Shown: piece after piece, positions 5,562-11,174 of the stretch
How positions within the stretch are numbered: the stretch's first letter is position 1
Layout: every line of letters starts with the position of its first letter
Assembly: GCA_036525295.1 (NCBI GenBank)
Contig: DATDAQ010000053.1
Span: 1 to 11,174 of the forward strand
Direction of reading: 5' to 3'
DNA length: 11,174 nt
Origin: VRUE01 sp036525295
GTDB taxonomy: Bacteria; Actinomycetota; Thermoleophilia; Solirubrobacterales; 70-9
Notes under the pieces: generated by a model
What the model was told of the DNA's origin: nothing
The model's input: the letters and a program-made list of their open reading frames with translations, nothing else
The model's database searches: none
Made by a program: the position numbers and the translations under genes

Positions 5562-6009
5562 CGATCCCGTAGGCGTCGATCACATCGCCGGAGGCGTGCT
5601 GGAAACCCTCCTCGCGCGCCCACGCCATGATCGCCTCCTTGTTCGCGTCACCGCGGCCAATGGCGATCTTCTTCCACTCCGAGGGCACGATCGGCAGGAT
5701 CGGCGTCGGATAGTTCGTCAACGGCGCCAGTCCCTCCCGTAGCGACGCTTGCACGATCCCCCAGGCCGCGTACAGCGACGGGTTCGTGAACCTGCCTGCC
5801 GGCTGCTCCACCCAGACCATGTCGGGGCTGACGGTCGCCCACAGCTCCGGCCACCAGGTGAGCAGCTGAATGTGCATCAGCGCGAGCTTGTCCGGCAGCC
5901 GGAACGTCGATGGGTACTTGAGGTCGATCTGCCACGGGACCGTGCCCCTGTCGCCGATCGCGACGCAAGCGATGTGCTTCAACCCGACGTCGACACCCCA
6001 GACGCTCAC
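5518..6009 (-). CDS. RuvC-like Holliday junction resolvase (RNase H fold)
   Basis: 163 aa from GTG at 6009. The four acidic residues line up with those of RuvC: Asp7 in GVDVGLKH, Glu68 in MVWVEQPAGR, and Asp142 and Asp145 in GDVIDAYGIA; spacing is close to D7, E66, D138 and D141 of the E. coli enzyme. The region PSEWKK...DANKEAIMAWAREE (109-134) is also typical of the family. It probably cuts four-way junctions made during recombination or before packaging. The gene overlaps its upstream neighbour by 4 nt (GTGA) and its 3' end overlaps the holin gene by 44 nt on the other strand. Together with the annealing protein and RecB-like nuclease it completes a recombination set. Confidence 0.85.
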   Translation of the reverse strand: MSVWGVDVGLKHIACVAIGDRGTVPWQIDLKYPSTFRLPDKLALMHIQLLTWWPELWATVSPDMVWVEQPAGRFTNPSLYAAWGIVQASLREGLAPLTNYPTPILPIVPSEWKKIAIGRGDANKEAIMAWAREEGFQHASGDVIDAYGIATAAWVSSQPTPRP

Positions 6010-6218
6010 TCGGCGGTCTCGTCGATGGAGTCGTACTCGATCTCGTAGTCGCCGACGATGTCGCCCTGGCGGCTGTCCGACACGTGGGTCGTGCCGTTTG
6101 CGAGCGCCTGCGTGATCGCGTTGTCGAGCGTCGTGTCGTGCAGGTCCTCCGGGGTTAGCTCGAGGACGTGGAACTCGTGCAGCTCCATCTTCCGGACGGT
6201 CTCAAAGCGGATCTTCAT
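6006..6218 (-). CDS. Small acidic protein of unknown function (70 aa)
   Basis: ATG at 6218 with GGAG about 8 nt upstream. Starts MKIRFETVRKMELHEFHV and ends in an acidic tail (IEYDSIDETAE). No domain is recognised. The frame is open further upstream to 6395, but codon use there loses the strong third-position G/C, so the start at 6218 is preferred. The stop overlaps the resolvase GTG (GTGA), so the two are probably translated together; it may be a partner of the resolvase, which is inference. Confidence 0.65.
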   Translation of the reverse strand: MKIRFETVRKMELHEFHVLELTPEDLHDTTLDNAITQALANGTTHVSDSRQGDIVGDYEIEYDSIDETAE

Positions 6219-6393
6219 GACGGGCTCCTCAGAAGTCGTCTGCAGGTCGGGTGTAGGCTGGATTGCAACCGGTGGGTCATGCACAAAGGTCCGGCAGCCA
6301 CAGTGCTCGCGTTTCGACACCTCGACGGCGGGGATGTAGCCGCCGGGCGACTTACCATGTCGGCCAACGGGGAAAGGATTGCTCGGGGACCAC
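6219..6393. other. Divergent intergenic region, probable promoters
   Basis: 175 nt between the divergent starts at 6218 (-) and 6394 (+). Third-position G/C bias breaks down in every frame checked, so it is probably non-coding. It must hold the promoter for the lone + gene and perhaps one for the resolvase pair. A small hairpin, CGGCGG (6326-6331) with CCGCCG (6340-6345), lies ahead of the + gene. I see no convincing -35/-10 pair. Confidence 0.4.
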
Positions 6394-6609
6394 ATGAAGT
6401 CTGATCGCGAACACCTGTCGACGGACGACGCCTACACGCTGAAGATCAACGCGGAGGCGGCCGAGCAGGACGCCTACGAGCTGTTCCAGCGCTCGCCGAC
6501 CGTGGAGAACTGGCTCGCCCACGAGGCGGCCAAGACGGTGCGTGAGCGCGCCCACGGGTACTACCTGGGGCGCCTGATCGCCGAGCAGGAGGCGCTCGCG
6601 GCGCCTTAG
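6394..6609 (+). CDS. Lone + strand small helical protein (71 aa)
   Basis: ATG at 6394 with GGGG about 5 nt upstream; an in-frame TTG at 6379 has no room for a ribosome binding site. The 71 residues are charged and helical (AEAAEQDAYELFQRS, VRERAHGYYLGRLIAEQEA) with no signal or membrane segment. Third-position G/C is strong on this strand, and the opposite frame gives an Arg-rich shadow. It is the only + gene in a 5.7-kb - strand block; its stop interlocks with that of the next - gene (TTAG). Function is unknown; a separately timed regulator is possible. Confidence 0.65.
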   Translation: MKSDREHLSTDDAYTLKINAEAAEQDAYELFQRSPTVENWLAHEAAKTVRERAHGYYLGRLIAEQEALAAP

Positions 6610-6884
6610 GCGTCCTGTACCGCCTGGGCGGCGCCGGCGACCATCGAGCGCGGGCACTCCCTCAGCTGCAGCAGCGGGCCGACGTTGATGACCCTGGCGA
6701 TCGAGAGCGCCAGCGTCGGTGCGTCGGCGCGCGGCTGGCCGCCGCGGCCGATCAGAGCGAAGCCGATTAGATCGAGCAGCCGTTCCTCGAGCAGCTCCTC
6801 GTAGTCGTAGACCTCTTCCAGCCGCAGATCGCCCGCCTTCAACGCGCGCAGTGGATGGACGAGCTGCAGATCGACGGTACTCAT
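6606..6884 (-). CDS. Protein of unknown function (92 aa)
   Basis: ATG at 6884 with GGGAG about 4 nt upstream. The protein is mostly helical, with an acidic stretch EEVYDYEELLEERLLDL (23-39) and a hydrophobic second half (SIARVINVGPLLQL) too short and mixed to be a firm membrane helix. No family recognised. It is the last gene of the - strand run that starts with the RecB-like nuclease and ends convergently against the lone + gene. Confidence 0.65.
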   Translation of the reverse strand: MSTVDLQLVHPLRALKAGDLRLEEVYDYEELLEERLLDLIGFALIGRGGQPRADAPTLALSIARVINVGPLLQLRECPRSMVAGAAQAVQDA

Positions 6885-6902
6885 TGCTCTCCCTCGCGAC
6901 GG

Positions 6903-7271
6903 TCAGGAGCGGCGCCCCTGCCTCATTTGCCCGTTGCCGTCGAGTGGCATCCGGTTCAGTGCAGACTGACACGCCGAGAGGCGTTTCGACAACACCTCGA
7001 AGCGCGTCGATGCCGCATTCTTCGCAGCTTTCAGATCGAGCCACTCCGTGAAGTCCTCAGACTCCCGGATCTTGCGCTCAACCCACGCCTTGCGGTCCTC
7101 CGCCGAGCCGCCCTCGGCCTCGTCGCGGAGGTTGTGGCGCATCGTGTTGAGCGCCTCCGCGAGCTTGAGCTCCTTCTCCACGTCGTCGGGCCACGTCTTT
7201 TCGAGCAGCGCCAGCGAGTCCTCGACGTTGCCGAGCGACTCCAACACGGATTCAGGGTTCTTAGTGTCCAC
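6903..7271 (-). CDS. Helical, charged phage protein of unknown function (122 aa)
   Basis: GTG at 7271 with GAGGAG about 7 nt upstream. The sequence is almost wholly helical and charged, for example LGNVEDSLALLEKTW, then WLDLKAAKNAASTRFEVLSKRLSACQSALNRM near the end; the last part has the heptad look of a coiled coil. Small proteins with this type of C-terminal helix (LKAAKxAAxxR...LSxRLSAxQS) occur in early regions of actinobacteriophages, often close to recombination genes, so a link with the nuclease or annealing protein is plausible but not shown. An intergenic hairpin (7291-7308) lies just upstream of its ribosome binding site. Confidence 0.7.
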   Translation of the reverse strand: MDTKNPESVLESLGNVEDSLALLEKTWPDDVEKELKLAEALNTMRHNLRDEAEGGSAEDRKAWVERKIRESEDFTEWLDLKAAKNAASTRFEVLSKRLSACQSALNRMPLDGNGQMRQGRRS

Positions 7272-7290
7272 CGGCGTCTCCTCACTCCAA

Positions 7291-7311
7291 GGAGGGAGAA
7301 CTCCCTCCCTC
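7291..7311. repeat. GC hairpin, copy 2 of the repeated GGAGGGA stem
   Basis: GGAGGGAG (7291-7298), AA, CTCCCTCC (7301-7308). The core GGAGGGA-GAAC-TCCCTCCCTC matches that at 1345-1365 except in the 4-nt loop. It lies in the 45-nt gap between the stop at 7317 and the GTG at 7271 and may terminate, attenuate or protect the - strand mRNA. Confidence 0.55.
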
Positions 7312-7316
7312 AGTCG

Positions 7317-7487
7317 TTATGTGACCCACAGGAACAGTGCCAAGGCTCCTGCTGCGAGCGTCAGCACGGTCAGGTTGAGCGCCAGCTGGTAACGGCGCAG
7401 GCGGCGCCGGCGACGGTGGCTGCGCTTGATCGACAGGTCGCACTGTTTGACCCACGTCTCGAGCTGAATCTCGGGCGGCTGGTTCAT
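7317..7487 (-). CDS. Small one-helix membrane protein (56 aa)
   Basis: ATG at 7487 with GAGGAGG about 5 nt upstream, overlapping the previous stop as ATGA. Residues 1-20 are polar, 21-32 are a strong Arg cluster (KRSHRRRRRLRR) and 35-55 are one hydrophobic helix (LALNLTVLTLAAGALALFLWV) that ends the protein. The basic cluster before the helix predicts the N-terminus inside the cell, a tail-anchored layout. Function unknown. Its place between a zinc ribbon and a helical protein in the early operon suggests a host take-over or membrane-targeting role, which is inference only. Confidence 0.65.
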   Translation of the reverse strand: MNQPPEIQLETWVKQCDLSIKRSHRRRRRLRRYQLALNLTVLTLAAGALALFLWVT

Positions 7488-7621
7488 GCGTCCTCCTCAC
7501 GGATCAGTTCAACGTGCTCCACGCTGCTGCGCGACGCGCCGCAGTTGGCACAGGTCAGGTCCGGTGTCTCCTCCGACTGGAGCCAGCCGCACTCATGGCA
7601 GAGAAAGGCCGTGTAGGTCAC
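7484..7621 (-). CDS. Small zinc-ribbon protein (45 aa)
   Basis: GTG at 7621 overlaps the upstream stop (GTGA), and its own stop overlaps the next start (ATGA). The product holds a compact zinc-ribbon pattern, C8-x2-C11-x12-C24-x2-C27 (CHEC...CANC), followed by an acidic tail. A longer open frame upstream in the same register gives an Arg/Pro-rich shadow, so the GTG is chosen. Single zinc ribbons of this size bind nucleic acid or proteins; in phages they are common small accessory genes. The exact partner is unknown. Confidence 0.7.
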   Translation of the reverse strand: MTYTAFLCHECGWLQSEETPDLTCANCGASRSSVEHVELIREEDA

Positions 7622-7956
7622 GGCCGCACGAATATCCCGTCGGCGCCGATCGTCATGCCGGGGACGGGCTCGAGCACCACCTGCTTTTCCTTGACGAGGT
7701 CGCCGTAGCCGAGCTTCGTGATACCCGCCAGGCCGTGCAGGCAACGCTCCGCCCACTCGAGGTGGCCCAGCACCGCCTCGATCCGGGTGTCGTAGCGCTC
7801 GACCGGGTGCGTCCCGTTCGCGTCGAGGATCGCTGTCTCAAAGCCCATGTCCGGTGTCTCGACGGTCGAGACGCCGAGGCCCTTCAAGACGAACTTCGGC
7901 GCCACCGGCTCGGCCGGCCCGCCGAACATCGCACCGAACATGCTCCCGAGCGTCAT
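7618..7956 (-). CDS. Conserved-looking phage protein of unknown function (112 aa)
   Basis: ATG at 7956 overlaps the nuclease stop (ATGA) and the stop overlaps the zinc-ribbon GTG (GTGA). The start is Gly/Met/Phe-rich (MTLGSMFGAMFGG). The middle, GFETAI...HPVERYDTRIEAVLGHLEW (38-68), resembles a pattern of phage proteins of unknown function (ET, then ERYxTxxEAxxGHxxW). The end is a short beta-rich stretch. No catalytic motif. Tight coupling to the nuclease suggests a role in the same process, which is inference. Confidence 0.7.
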   Translation of the reverse strand: MTLGSMFGAMFGGPAEPVAPKFVLKGLGVSTVETPDMGFETAILDANGTHPVERYDTRIEAVLGHLEWAERCLHGLAGITKLGYGDLVKEKQVVLEPVPGMTIGADGIFVRP

Positions 7957-8792
7957 CGCTTCCTCCGCTTTTTCCCGGCCTGGACCGCAAGCGCGGTCAG
8001 AAACTCCTCATGGTCCCACCAGCGCTGCACCGTCGTGAGCCACAGTTCCTCCGGGCAGACATGCACCTTGGCGAGATACTCGCCCGACTCGTGCAGGCAG
8101 ACCGACCAGGAGCGGTCGGCGGGCAGCGCATCGTTCGGCAGGAACGGCAGCAGCTCGTTGTAGCCCGTCACGTAGCCGCGCCCCTGCAGATGCCAGCTGT
8201 CATAGATCTGCGGGCCTTTGCCGTGCCTTGAGGTCTTGAAGTCGATGATGTCCAGGGCCGCCTCATCGCCATGCTTGCTGGCGATCCCGGCGTCCGGGCG
8301 CCCGGCGTAGCGGAAGCGCCGCGACGCCACGATCAGCTCCTGCCACTCGAACAGCGGGTCCTGCTCGACGAACCACTTGGAGAACGCCTGGATGAAACCG
8401 CGCATCTCCGGCTCGAAGTCGGACAGCAGTGGGATCGAACCGGTCTCCTTGATCTGCTCGATCGCGTGGTGGATCGCGAGCCCCTCGTCGGCGCGCTCGG
8501 TGCGCACATGATTGGTGGAGAGCTTCGCCTCGACGATCGCCTTCTCCGTCTTGGATTGCCGGCCGAGGATGATCTCGTCCGGATCCTCGTCCGAGAAGAA
8601 GAAGGGGGACAGCGCATCGTTCTGCAGCATCCGCACGACGGCCGCCAGGCCGACGCGCATCCCCCACCACGGCCCGGCGTCGAACGGGTCCGAGACCTTG
8701 ATGATCTGGGTCACCGACGGCACGAACTCCCCGTCGATCTCGTAGCGGTGCTTGTCCTCGTCAAAGACGATGACGGGCGCGCGCTCAGGCAT
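7953..8792 (-). CDS. RecB-like PD-(D/E)XK nuclease
   Basis: 279 aa. The nuclease signature is clear: G104-x-x-I-H108-x-x-I111 (RecB-family helix), Glu152, G164-R-P-D167, D184-F-K186-T (the D-x-K pair) and Q203 in WHLQ with nearby Tyr207/Tyr211. D167, D184 and K186 should bind the metal and catalyse DNA cleavage. Only two cysteines are present (C232, C246), so it is not an iron-sulfur Cas4/AddB-type enzyme. In phages with an ERF-type annealing protein such a nuclease can resect ends to make single strands for annealing. GGAAGGAG lies 7 nt before the ATG. It heads the - strand operon down to 6606 and is separated from the upstream block by a hairpin at 8869-8902. Confidence 0.85.
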   Translation of the reverse strand: MPERAPVIVFDEDKHRYEIDGEFVPSVTQIIKVSDPFDAGPWWGMRVGLAAVVRMLQNDALSPFFFSDEDPDEIILGRQSKTEKAIVEAKLSTNHVRTERADEGLAIHHAIEQIKETGSIPLLSDFEPEMRGFIQAFSKWFVEQDPLFEWQELIVASRRFRYAGRPDAGIASKHGDEAALDIIDFKTSRHGKGPQIYDSWHLQGRGYVTGYNELLPFLPNDALPADRSWSVCLHESGEYLAKVHVCPEELWLTTVQRWWDHEEFLTALAVQAGKKRRKR

Positions 8793-8855
8793 CTAATGGC
8801 TCCTTCCGACCACGGCGGCCGCTAGGCTCGCCGCTCCTTGTTGTACCTGCTCCAT
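8793..8855 (-). CDS. Possible 20-aa leader peptide before the nuclease
   Basis: An ATG at 8855 opens 20 codons (MEQVQQGAAS...) and stops with a TAG that directly touches the nuclease ATG (TAGATG). The nuclease ribosome binding site lies within it. No ribosome binding site of its own is visible and the composition is unremarkable, so chance is quite possible. Confidence 0.2.
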   Translation of the reverse strand: MEQVQQGAASLAAAVVGRSH

Positions 8856-8868
8856 TCGTGATGTAGGG

Positions 8869-8902
8869 AGGCCGGGGCGTTGGACGACTCGCCCCGGCCT
8901 TT
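8869..8902. terminator. GC-rich hairpin with T tail on the + strand
   Basis: AGGCCGGGGCG (8869-8879) pairs perfectly with CGCCCCGGCCT (8890-8900); loop 10 nt. In the + direction it is followed by TTTCCCCC, in the - direction by no T run. All flanking genes are on the - strand, between the stop at 8942 and the start at 8792. A second small hairpin, AGCTTC (8916-8921) with GAAGCT (8936-8941), begins right after the stop. Together they probably end or attenuate transcription from the annealing-protein block. Confidence 0.6.
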
Positions 8903-8941
8903 CCCCCTCATCCACAGCTTCCCTCAGGGGGCCGTGAAGCT

Positions 8942-9451
8942 CTACGCGGGCTGCTTCTCCTTCGAGCTGCCCTTGCCGTCCTTGGCCTCGGCACGCTCGG
9001 CGGCCAGGTTGCGCGGCTCGCGGCCCTCGTCCGCCGCCTTGACGTCCTCCTGGGCCTGCTCGGCCTGGTCCTGGTCGAGCTGGTCGACGTGGGCGTTCGG
9101 GTACGCCTCCACCTCGGCGGCGTCGTCGGCGAACTTGGCCGCCCGCGCCATCGTCATCACGCCCTGGCTGACGGCATCCGGACCGAAGTCCGGGTTGTAC
9201 TCCTTGAATTGCCAGTGCGAATGGCCGGTCGTGTCCCGGCTCAGCACGATCCAGCTCTCGTCGTCGAAGTGCATGACGACCTGGTCGGCGTTGATCGGGA
9301 TCGAGCCTTCCTCACGCTCACCCTGGGCAGCCTCGTGCTGCTCCTGCTGAGCCTGCCGGATCTCGTGCGGCGCCGCGCCCGGCTCGTCCGGGCTTTGGGC
9401 CGCAAGGGCTGCGGTGCCCTTACCGGTCTTGTCGTTCTTCTTCTCGGCCAC
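8942..9451 (-). CDS. Acidic protein of unknown function (169 aa)
   Basis: GTG at 9451 has GGAGG 6 nt upstream; a TTG at 9457 would leave no spacing, so GTG is chosen. The ends are low-complexity and charged: residues 1-48 are Gln/Glu/Ala-rich, 121-169 are Asp/Glu/Gln/Lys-rich. A compact middle (about 50-118) looks folded: PINADQVVMHFDDESWIVLS, then a beta-like HWQFKEYNPDFG and a helix. No family recognised. It overlaps the upstream gene by 32 nt and is last in the block with the annealing protein and helicase loader. The acidic tail could mimic DNA or bind a basic partner, as in some single-strand binding proteins, but no OB-fold motif is seen. Confidence 0.65.
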   Translation of the reverse strand: MAEKKNDKTGKGTAALAAQSPDEPGAAPHEIRQAQQEQHEAAQGEREEGSIPINADQVVMHFDDESWIVLSRDTTGHSHWQFKEYNPDFGPDAVSQGVMTMARAAKFADDAAEVEAYPNAHVDQLDQDQAEQAQEDVKAADEGREPRNLAAERAEAKDGKGSSKEKQPA

Positions 9452-9686
9452 GAGCAACCTCCATCAATCGGGCGGTCAGTAGGCCCGAAGCTTCCCACGT
9501 ACTCAACTCGGAACCGCCAGCGTTGGCCGACAGCGACACCATCGTCTGGGCATGCGCGGTCATGAACACCGCGATGCAGATGTAGCTGGTGCAGATCGGG
9601 GCCGTCCCGTTGAGCTCGCGGGCGGCCGGACCGAGCTGATCGTCGAGCACGGCGCGGACCGCCTCGCGGTCCAGCTCGCGGCTCAC
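9420..9686 (-). CDS. Protein of unknown function (88 aa)
   Basis: GTG at 9686 overlaps the annealing-protein stop (GTGA); the frame is open further upstream inside that gene but gives an Arg-rich shadow. The start is charged and helical (MSRELDREAVRAVLDDQL), the middle is hydrophobic (ICTSYICIAVFMTAHAQTMV, 31-50), the end charged (GREEERQDR). The hydrophobic part contains His and Gln, so it is more likely a buried helix than a membrane segment. Translation is probably coupled to the annealing protein. No family recognised. Confidence 0.6.
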   Translation of the reverse strand: MSRELDREAVRAVLDDQLGPAARELNGTAPICTSYICIAVFMTAHAQTMVSLSANAGGSELSTWEASGLLTARLMEVARGREEERQDR

Positions 9687-10459
9687 TGCGCGTCCGGGTT
9701 GGCCGCAGCCTCGAGCCCGTCCTCGTGCGCCGCCTCGGCGGACAGCTCGATCTGCTCGGTCAGCCACTCGGAGAACGCCTTGCCCTCCTTCGGCGTCAGG
9801 TCCTTGATCTCCGTTTTGCCGTAGCTGCCCTGTAACGCTGCGATGACGCGATCAGCGGTCAGCATCTTCTGCCTGACGGCGTCGCCGGCGACCTCGCGCA
9901 GCTTCTTGATCTGCGTCGCCGACATGCGCGGCTCCTCGCCCGCCTTGGGCTTCGGCGGCTTGGTCGTCGCCGTTGCCTGCTGGCCCTCCGGCACCGTCTG
10001 GTCGGAGTCGTCGATCTGCTCGGTCGGCACCTGAAAGAACTTCTGCAGCGCGTACTTGTTCGCGCCGGTGAGCGCCTTGTTCGACGCCTTGTCGGTCTGG
10101 TCCTGGCCCTGGCCGACGTACTCGGCGACGATCTGCTCGCCAGTCTCGACGTCCGTCAGGACGGCCTGGACGACAACGGTCGTGAGGCGATCAGATACCA
10201 CCACGTTGATCCCGGTCGGCCGCTGCGTGAGGCCGACGACGAACGTGACGCCGTACTTGTGCCAAAGCGGCTTCAGCAGCGCCAGCAGGCCGTGCTCCTG
10301 CATGTAGTCGTACTGGGTCTTGCCGAACGACACCTCGCCCGTCTTTTCGACGTAGCCGACCTCGTCGACGATCGCCTCGAGCTTGGCGTGGACGCCCTTC
10401 GGCTCCTTGGGCTTGGCGGCCGCCCTCGGCTTCGCGGCGGGCTTCGGTGTGGCGGGCAT
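9683..10459 (-). CDS. erf: ERF-family single-strand DNA annealing protein
   Basis: 258 aa. A Lys/Ala/Pro-rich tail (1-22) leads into the ERF domain (about 23-150): VSFGKTQYDYMQEHGLLALL (43-62), LWHKYGV (65-71), then G116-Q-G-Q-D120-x-x-D123-K-A and LTGANKYALQKFF (130-142). These are the hallmark motifs of the Erf group (P22 Erf-like recombinases), which form rings and anneal complementary single strands, for genome circularisation or repair. A flexible linker and a helical C-terminal part (178-240) follow, perhaps for partner binding. AAGGGAAGGGA lies before the ATG. The nuclease and resolvase downstream complete the pathway. The gene stop overlaps the next start by 4 nt. Confidence 0.9.
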   Translation of the reverse strand: MPATPKPAAKPRAAAKPKEPKGVHAKLEAIVDEVGYVEKTGEVSFGKTQYDYMQEHGLLALLKPLWHKYGVTFVVGLTQRPTGINVVVSDRLTTVVVQAVLTDVETGEQIVAEYVGQGQDQTDKASNKALTGANKYALQKFFQVPTEQIDDSDQTVPEGQQATATTKPPKPKAGEEPRMSATQIKKLREVAGDAVRQKMLTADRVIAALQGSYGKTEIKDLTPKEGKAFSEWLTEQIELSAEAAHEDGLEAAANPDAQ

Positions 10460-10475
10460 GGCAATCCCTTCCCTT

Positions 10476-10562
10476 TCAGATCAGAAACTTGTCGACGACG
10501 AGCAGCGCCGCGATCGCCAACATAAGGGCGCACGCGGCGAGCAGACCGGCGACTGCTTGCAG
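10476..10562 (-). CDS. Possible 28-aa membrane peptide with non-standard start
   Basis: The 116-nt gap between helicase loader and annealing protein contains an open frame whose translation is one clean hydrophobic helix (QAVAGLLAACALMLAIAALL, then VVDKFLI) ending in TGA at 10476. No ATG, GTG or TTG precedes the helix in frame; CTG at 10562 is the best candidate. Ending just before the ribosome binding site of the annealing protein fits a real small gene, but the start is weak and it may be a chance frame in GC-rich DNA. Confidence 0.3.
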   Translation of the reverse strand: MQAVAGLLAACALMLAIAALLVVDKFLI

Positions 10563-10575
10563 GACCGGCCCAGGC

Positions 10576-11174
10576 TCAGACGGGCAGACGCATGTCTGGC
10601 CCGGGCAGGCGGAAATGGCGGAAGCGGGCGAGCCGGCTCGCGAGCCAGTCGCCGTGATGTGCGCCGAGCTGCGGCGCGGTCATGTTCGAGGTGATGAAGA
10701 TGTGCTGTTCGTTCTCGAGCCGCTCGTCCAGACAGGCTTGCAGAAGCTGGCGGGTCAGCTGGCTGTTCGACTCCTTGCCGAGATCGTCAAGGAACAGGGG
10801 GCCGCTTCCCAACAGGATGCGCTCCGCCTCGCGGCGGCCGTCAGAGGAGAAGTCGGCGTTCGCCTTGGTGAACAGCACCGACGACTGCACGAACGTGGGT
10901 GTCTCGAAGCCATGCGTCAGCATGTGCCAGCACGCGGTGGCGGCGAGCCTCGTCTTGCCCGGCCCTGGGCGAGCCGAGTGGAGGAAGAAGCCGCCGCCGC
11001 GGTAGATCCACTCCTGCACCGCCTCGATCACCTCGGCGCGCTCCATCTCGGTGCGCATCTCGCCCCACTCGAGGCCCTGCAGCCCCTTCGGCAGGCCGGA
11101 TGCGTGGATCCGCTGACGCTGCTTGACCTGCTGCTGCTGCGCCTCGTTCAGGCGCTCCTGGGCGAGCTCGAGGT
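10576..11174 (-). CDS. DnaC/IstB-like helicase loader ATPase (5' end outside window)
   Basis: The frame is open to the right edge, so the N-terminus is missing; 198 residues are visible. Numbering from the edge: a Gln-rich helix (1-24), then ASGLPKGLQGLEW (24-36), the region just before the ATPase in DnaC-like proteins; Walker A ARPGPGKT (67-74, Ala in place of the usual first Gly); Walker B PLFLDDL (125-131, D129-D130); sensor 1 FITSNM (159-164); and an Arg-finger region SRLARF (179-184) with a closing GPDMR. DnaC/IstB-type AAA+ proteins load the replicative helicase at an origin; a transposase helper is unlikely because no transposase is nearby. It leads the block with the annealing protein, so it is part of the phage replication-start module. 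Confidence 0.85.
   Translation of the reverse strand, partial: LELAQERLNEAQQQQVKQRQRIHASGLPKGLQGLEWGEMRTEMERAEVIEAVQEWIYRGGGFFLHSARPGPGKTRLAATACWHMLTHGFETPTFVQSSVLFTKANADFSSDGRREAERILLGSGPLFLDDLGKESNSQLTRQLLQACLDERLENEQHIFITSNMTAPQLGAHHGDWLASRLARFRHFRLPGPDMRLPV

Noticed and set aside
6219..6395. N-terminal extension of the 70-aa - strand gene to an ATG at 6395
   Set aside because: Third-position G/C falls sharply in this stretch and a good ribosome binding site precedes the ATG at 6218.
6352..7044. 230-aa - strand frame
   Set aside because: Arg-rich shadow crossing two better genes in other frames; no ribosome binding site or motif.
7953..8792. Cas4-type identity for the PD-(D/E)XK nuclease
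   Set aside because: Only two cysteines are present, so no four-Cys iron-sulfur cluster, and no CRISPR array or other cas gene is in the window.
1..11174. CRISPR array, tRNA, insertion sequence, integrase and attachment site
   Set aside because: No regularly spaced repeats, cloverleaf-type sequence, transposase or recombinase motifs, or paired att-like repeats were seen.

Overview
The window is a piece of a high-GC tailed bacteriophage or prophage (Caudoviricetes). The most likely host is an actinobacterium. This rests on strong G/C preference at third codon positions, frequent GTG starts with GGAGG-type ribosome binding sites, a small two-helix holin ending in a GWQKYE-type tail, a peptidase M15 endolysin, and no Gram-negative spanin with a lipobox. 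No integrase, repressor, terminase, capsid or tRNA gene is visible, so temperate or virulent lifestyle cannot be decided here.

Left part, + strand (1-2296): the C-terminal 649 residues of a large virion protein with two cell-wall hydrolase domains (a phage tail lysozyme and an M15-type zinc peptidase), then a 58-aa basic protein and a 54-aa two-helix membrane protein, closed by an 18-bp GC palindrome.

Island on the opposite strand (2346-3981, - strand): a 61-aa protein of unknown function, a 303-aa exported collagen-like protein with a Sec signal peptide, and a 128-aa LuxR/GerE-type helix-turn-helix protein. This group lies against the direction of the flanking late genes and has strong inverted repeats at its edges and inside it. 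It looks like a moron (an extra cargo unit), possibly for lysogenic conversion.

Lysis cassette, + strand (4093-5561): a membrane-anchored coiled-coil protein, an overlapping second collagen-like protein with a membrane/signal segment, an M15 endolysin with a very basic helical N-terminus, and a holin.

Replication and recombination side, - strand (5518-11174): reading in the direction of transcription from the right edge, a DnaC/IstB-like helicase loader (cut by the window edge), an ERF-family single-strand annealing protein, two small proteins of unknown function, a hairpin, a RecB-like PD-(D/E)XK nuclease, a row of tiny overlapping genes (a conserved phage protein, a zinc ribbon, a one-helix membrane protein), two helical proteins of unknown function, and finally a RuvC-like resolvase. 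A single + strand gene (6394-6609) sits inside this block. Annealing protein, nuclease, resolvase and helicase loader together make a phage homologous-recombination and replication-start module. Many genes share 4-nt ATGA/GTGA overlaps, which suggests coupled translation. No stretch over about 180 bases is without a gene.
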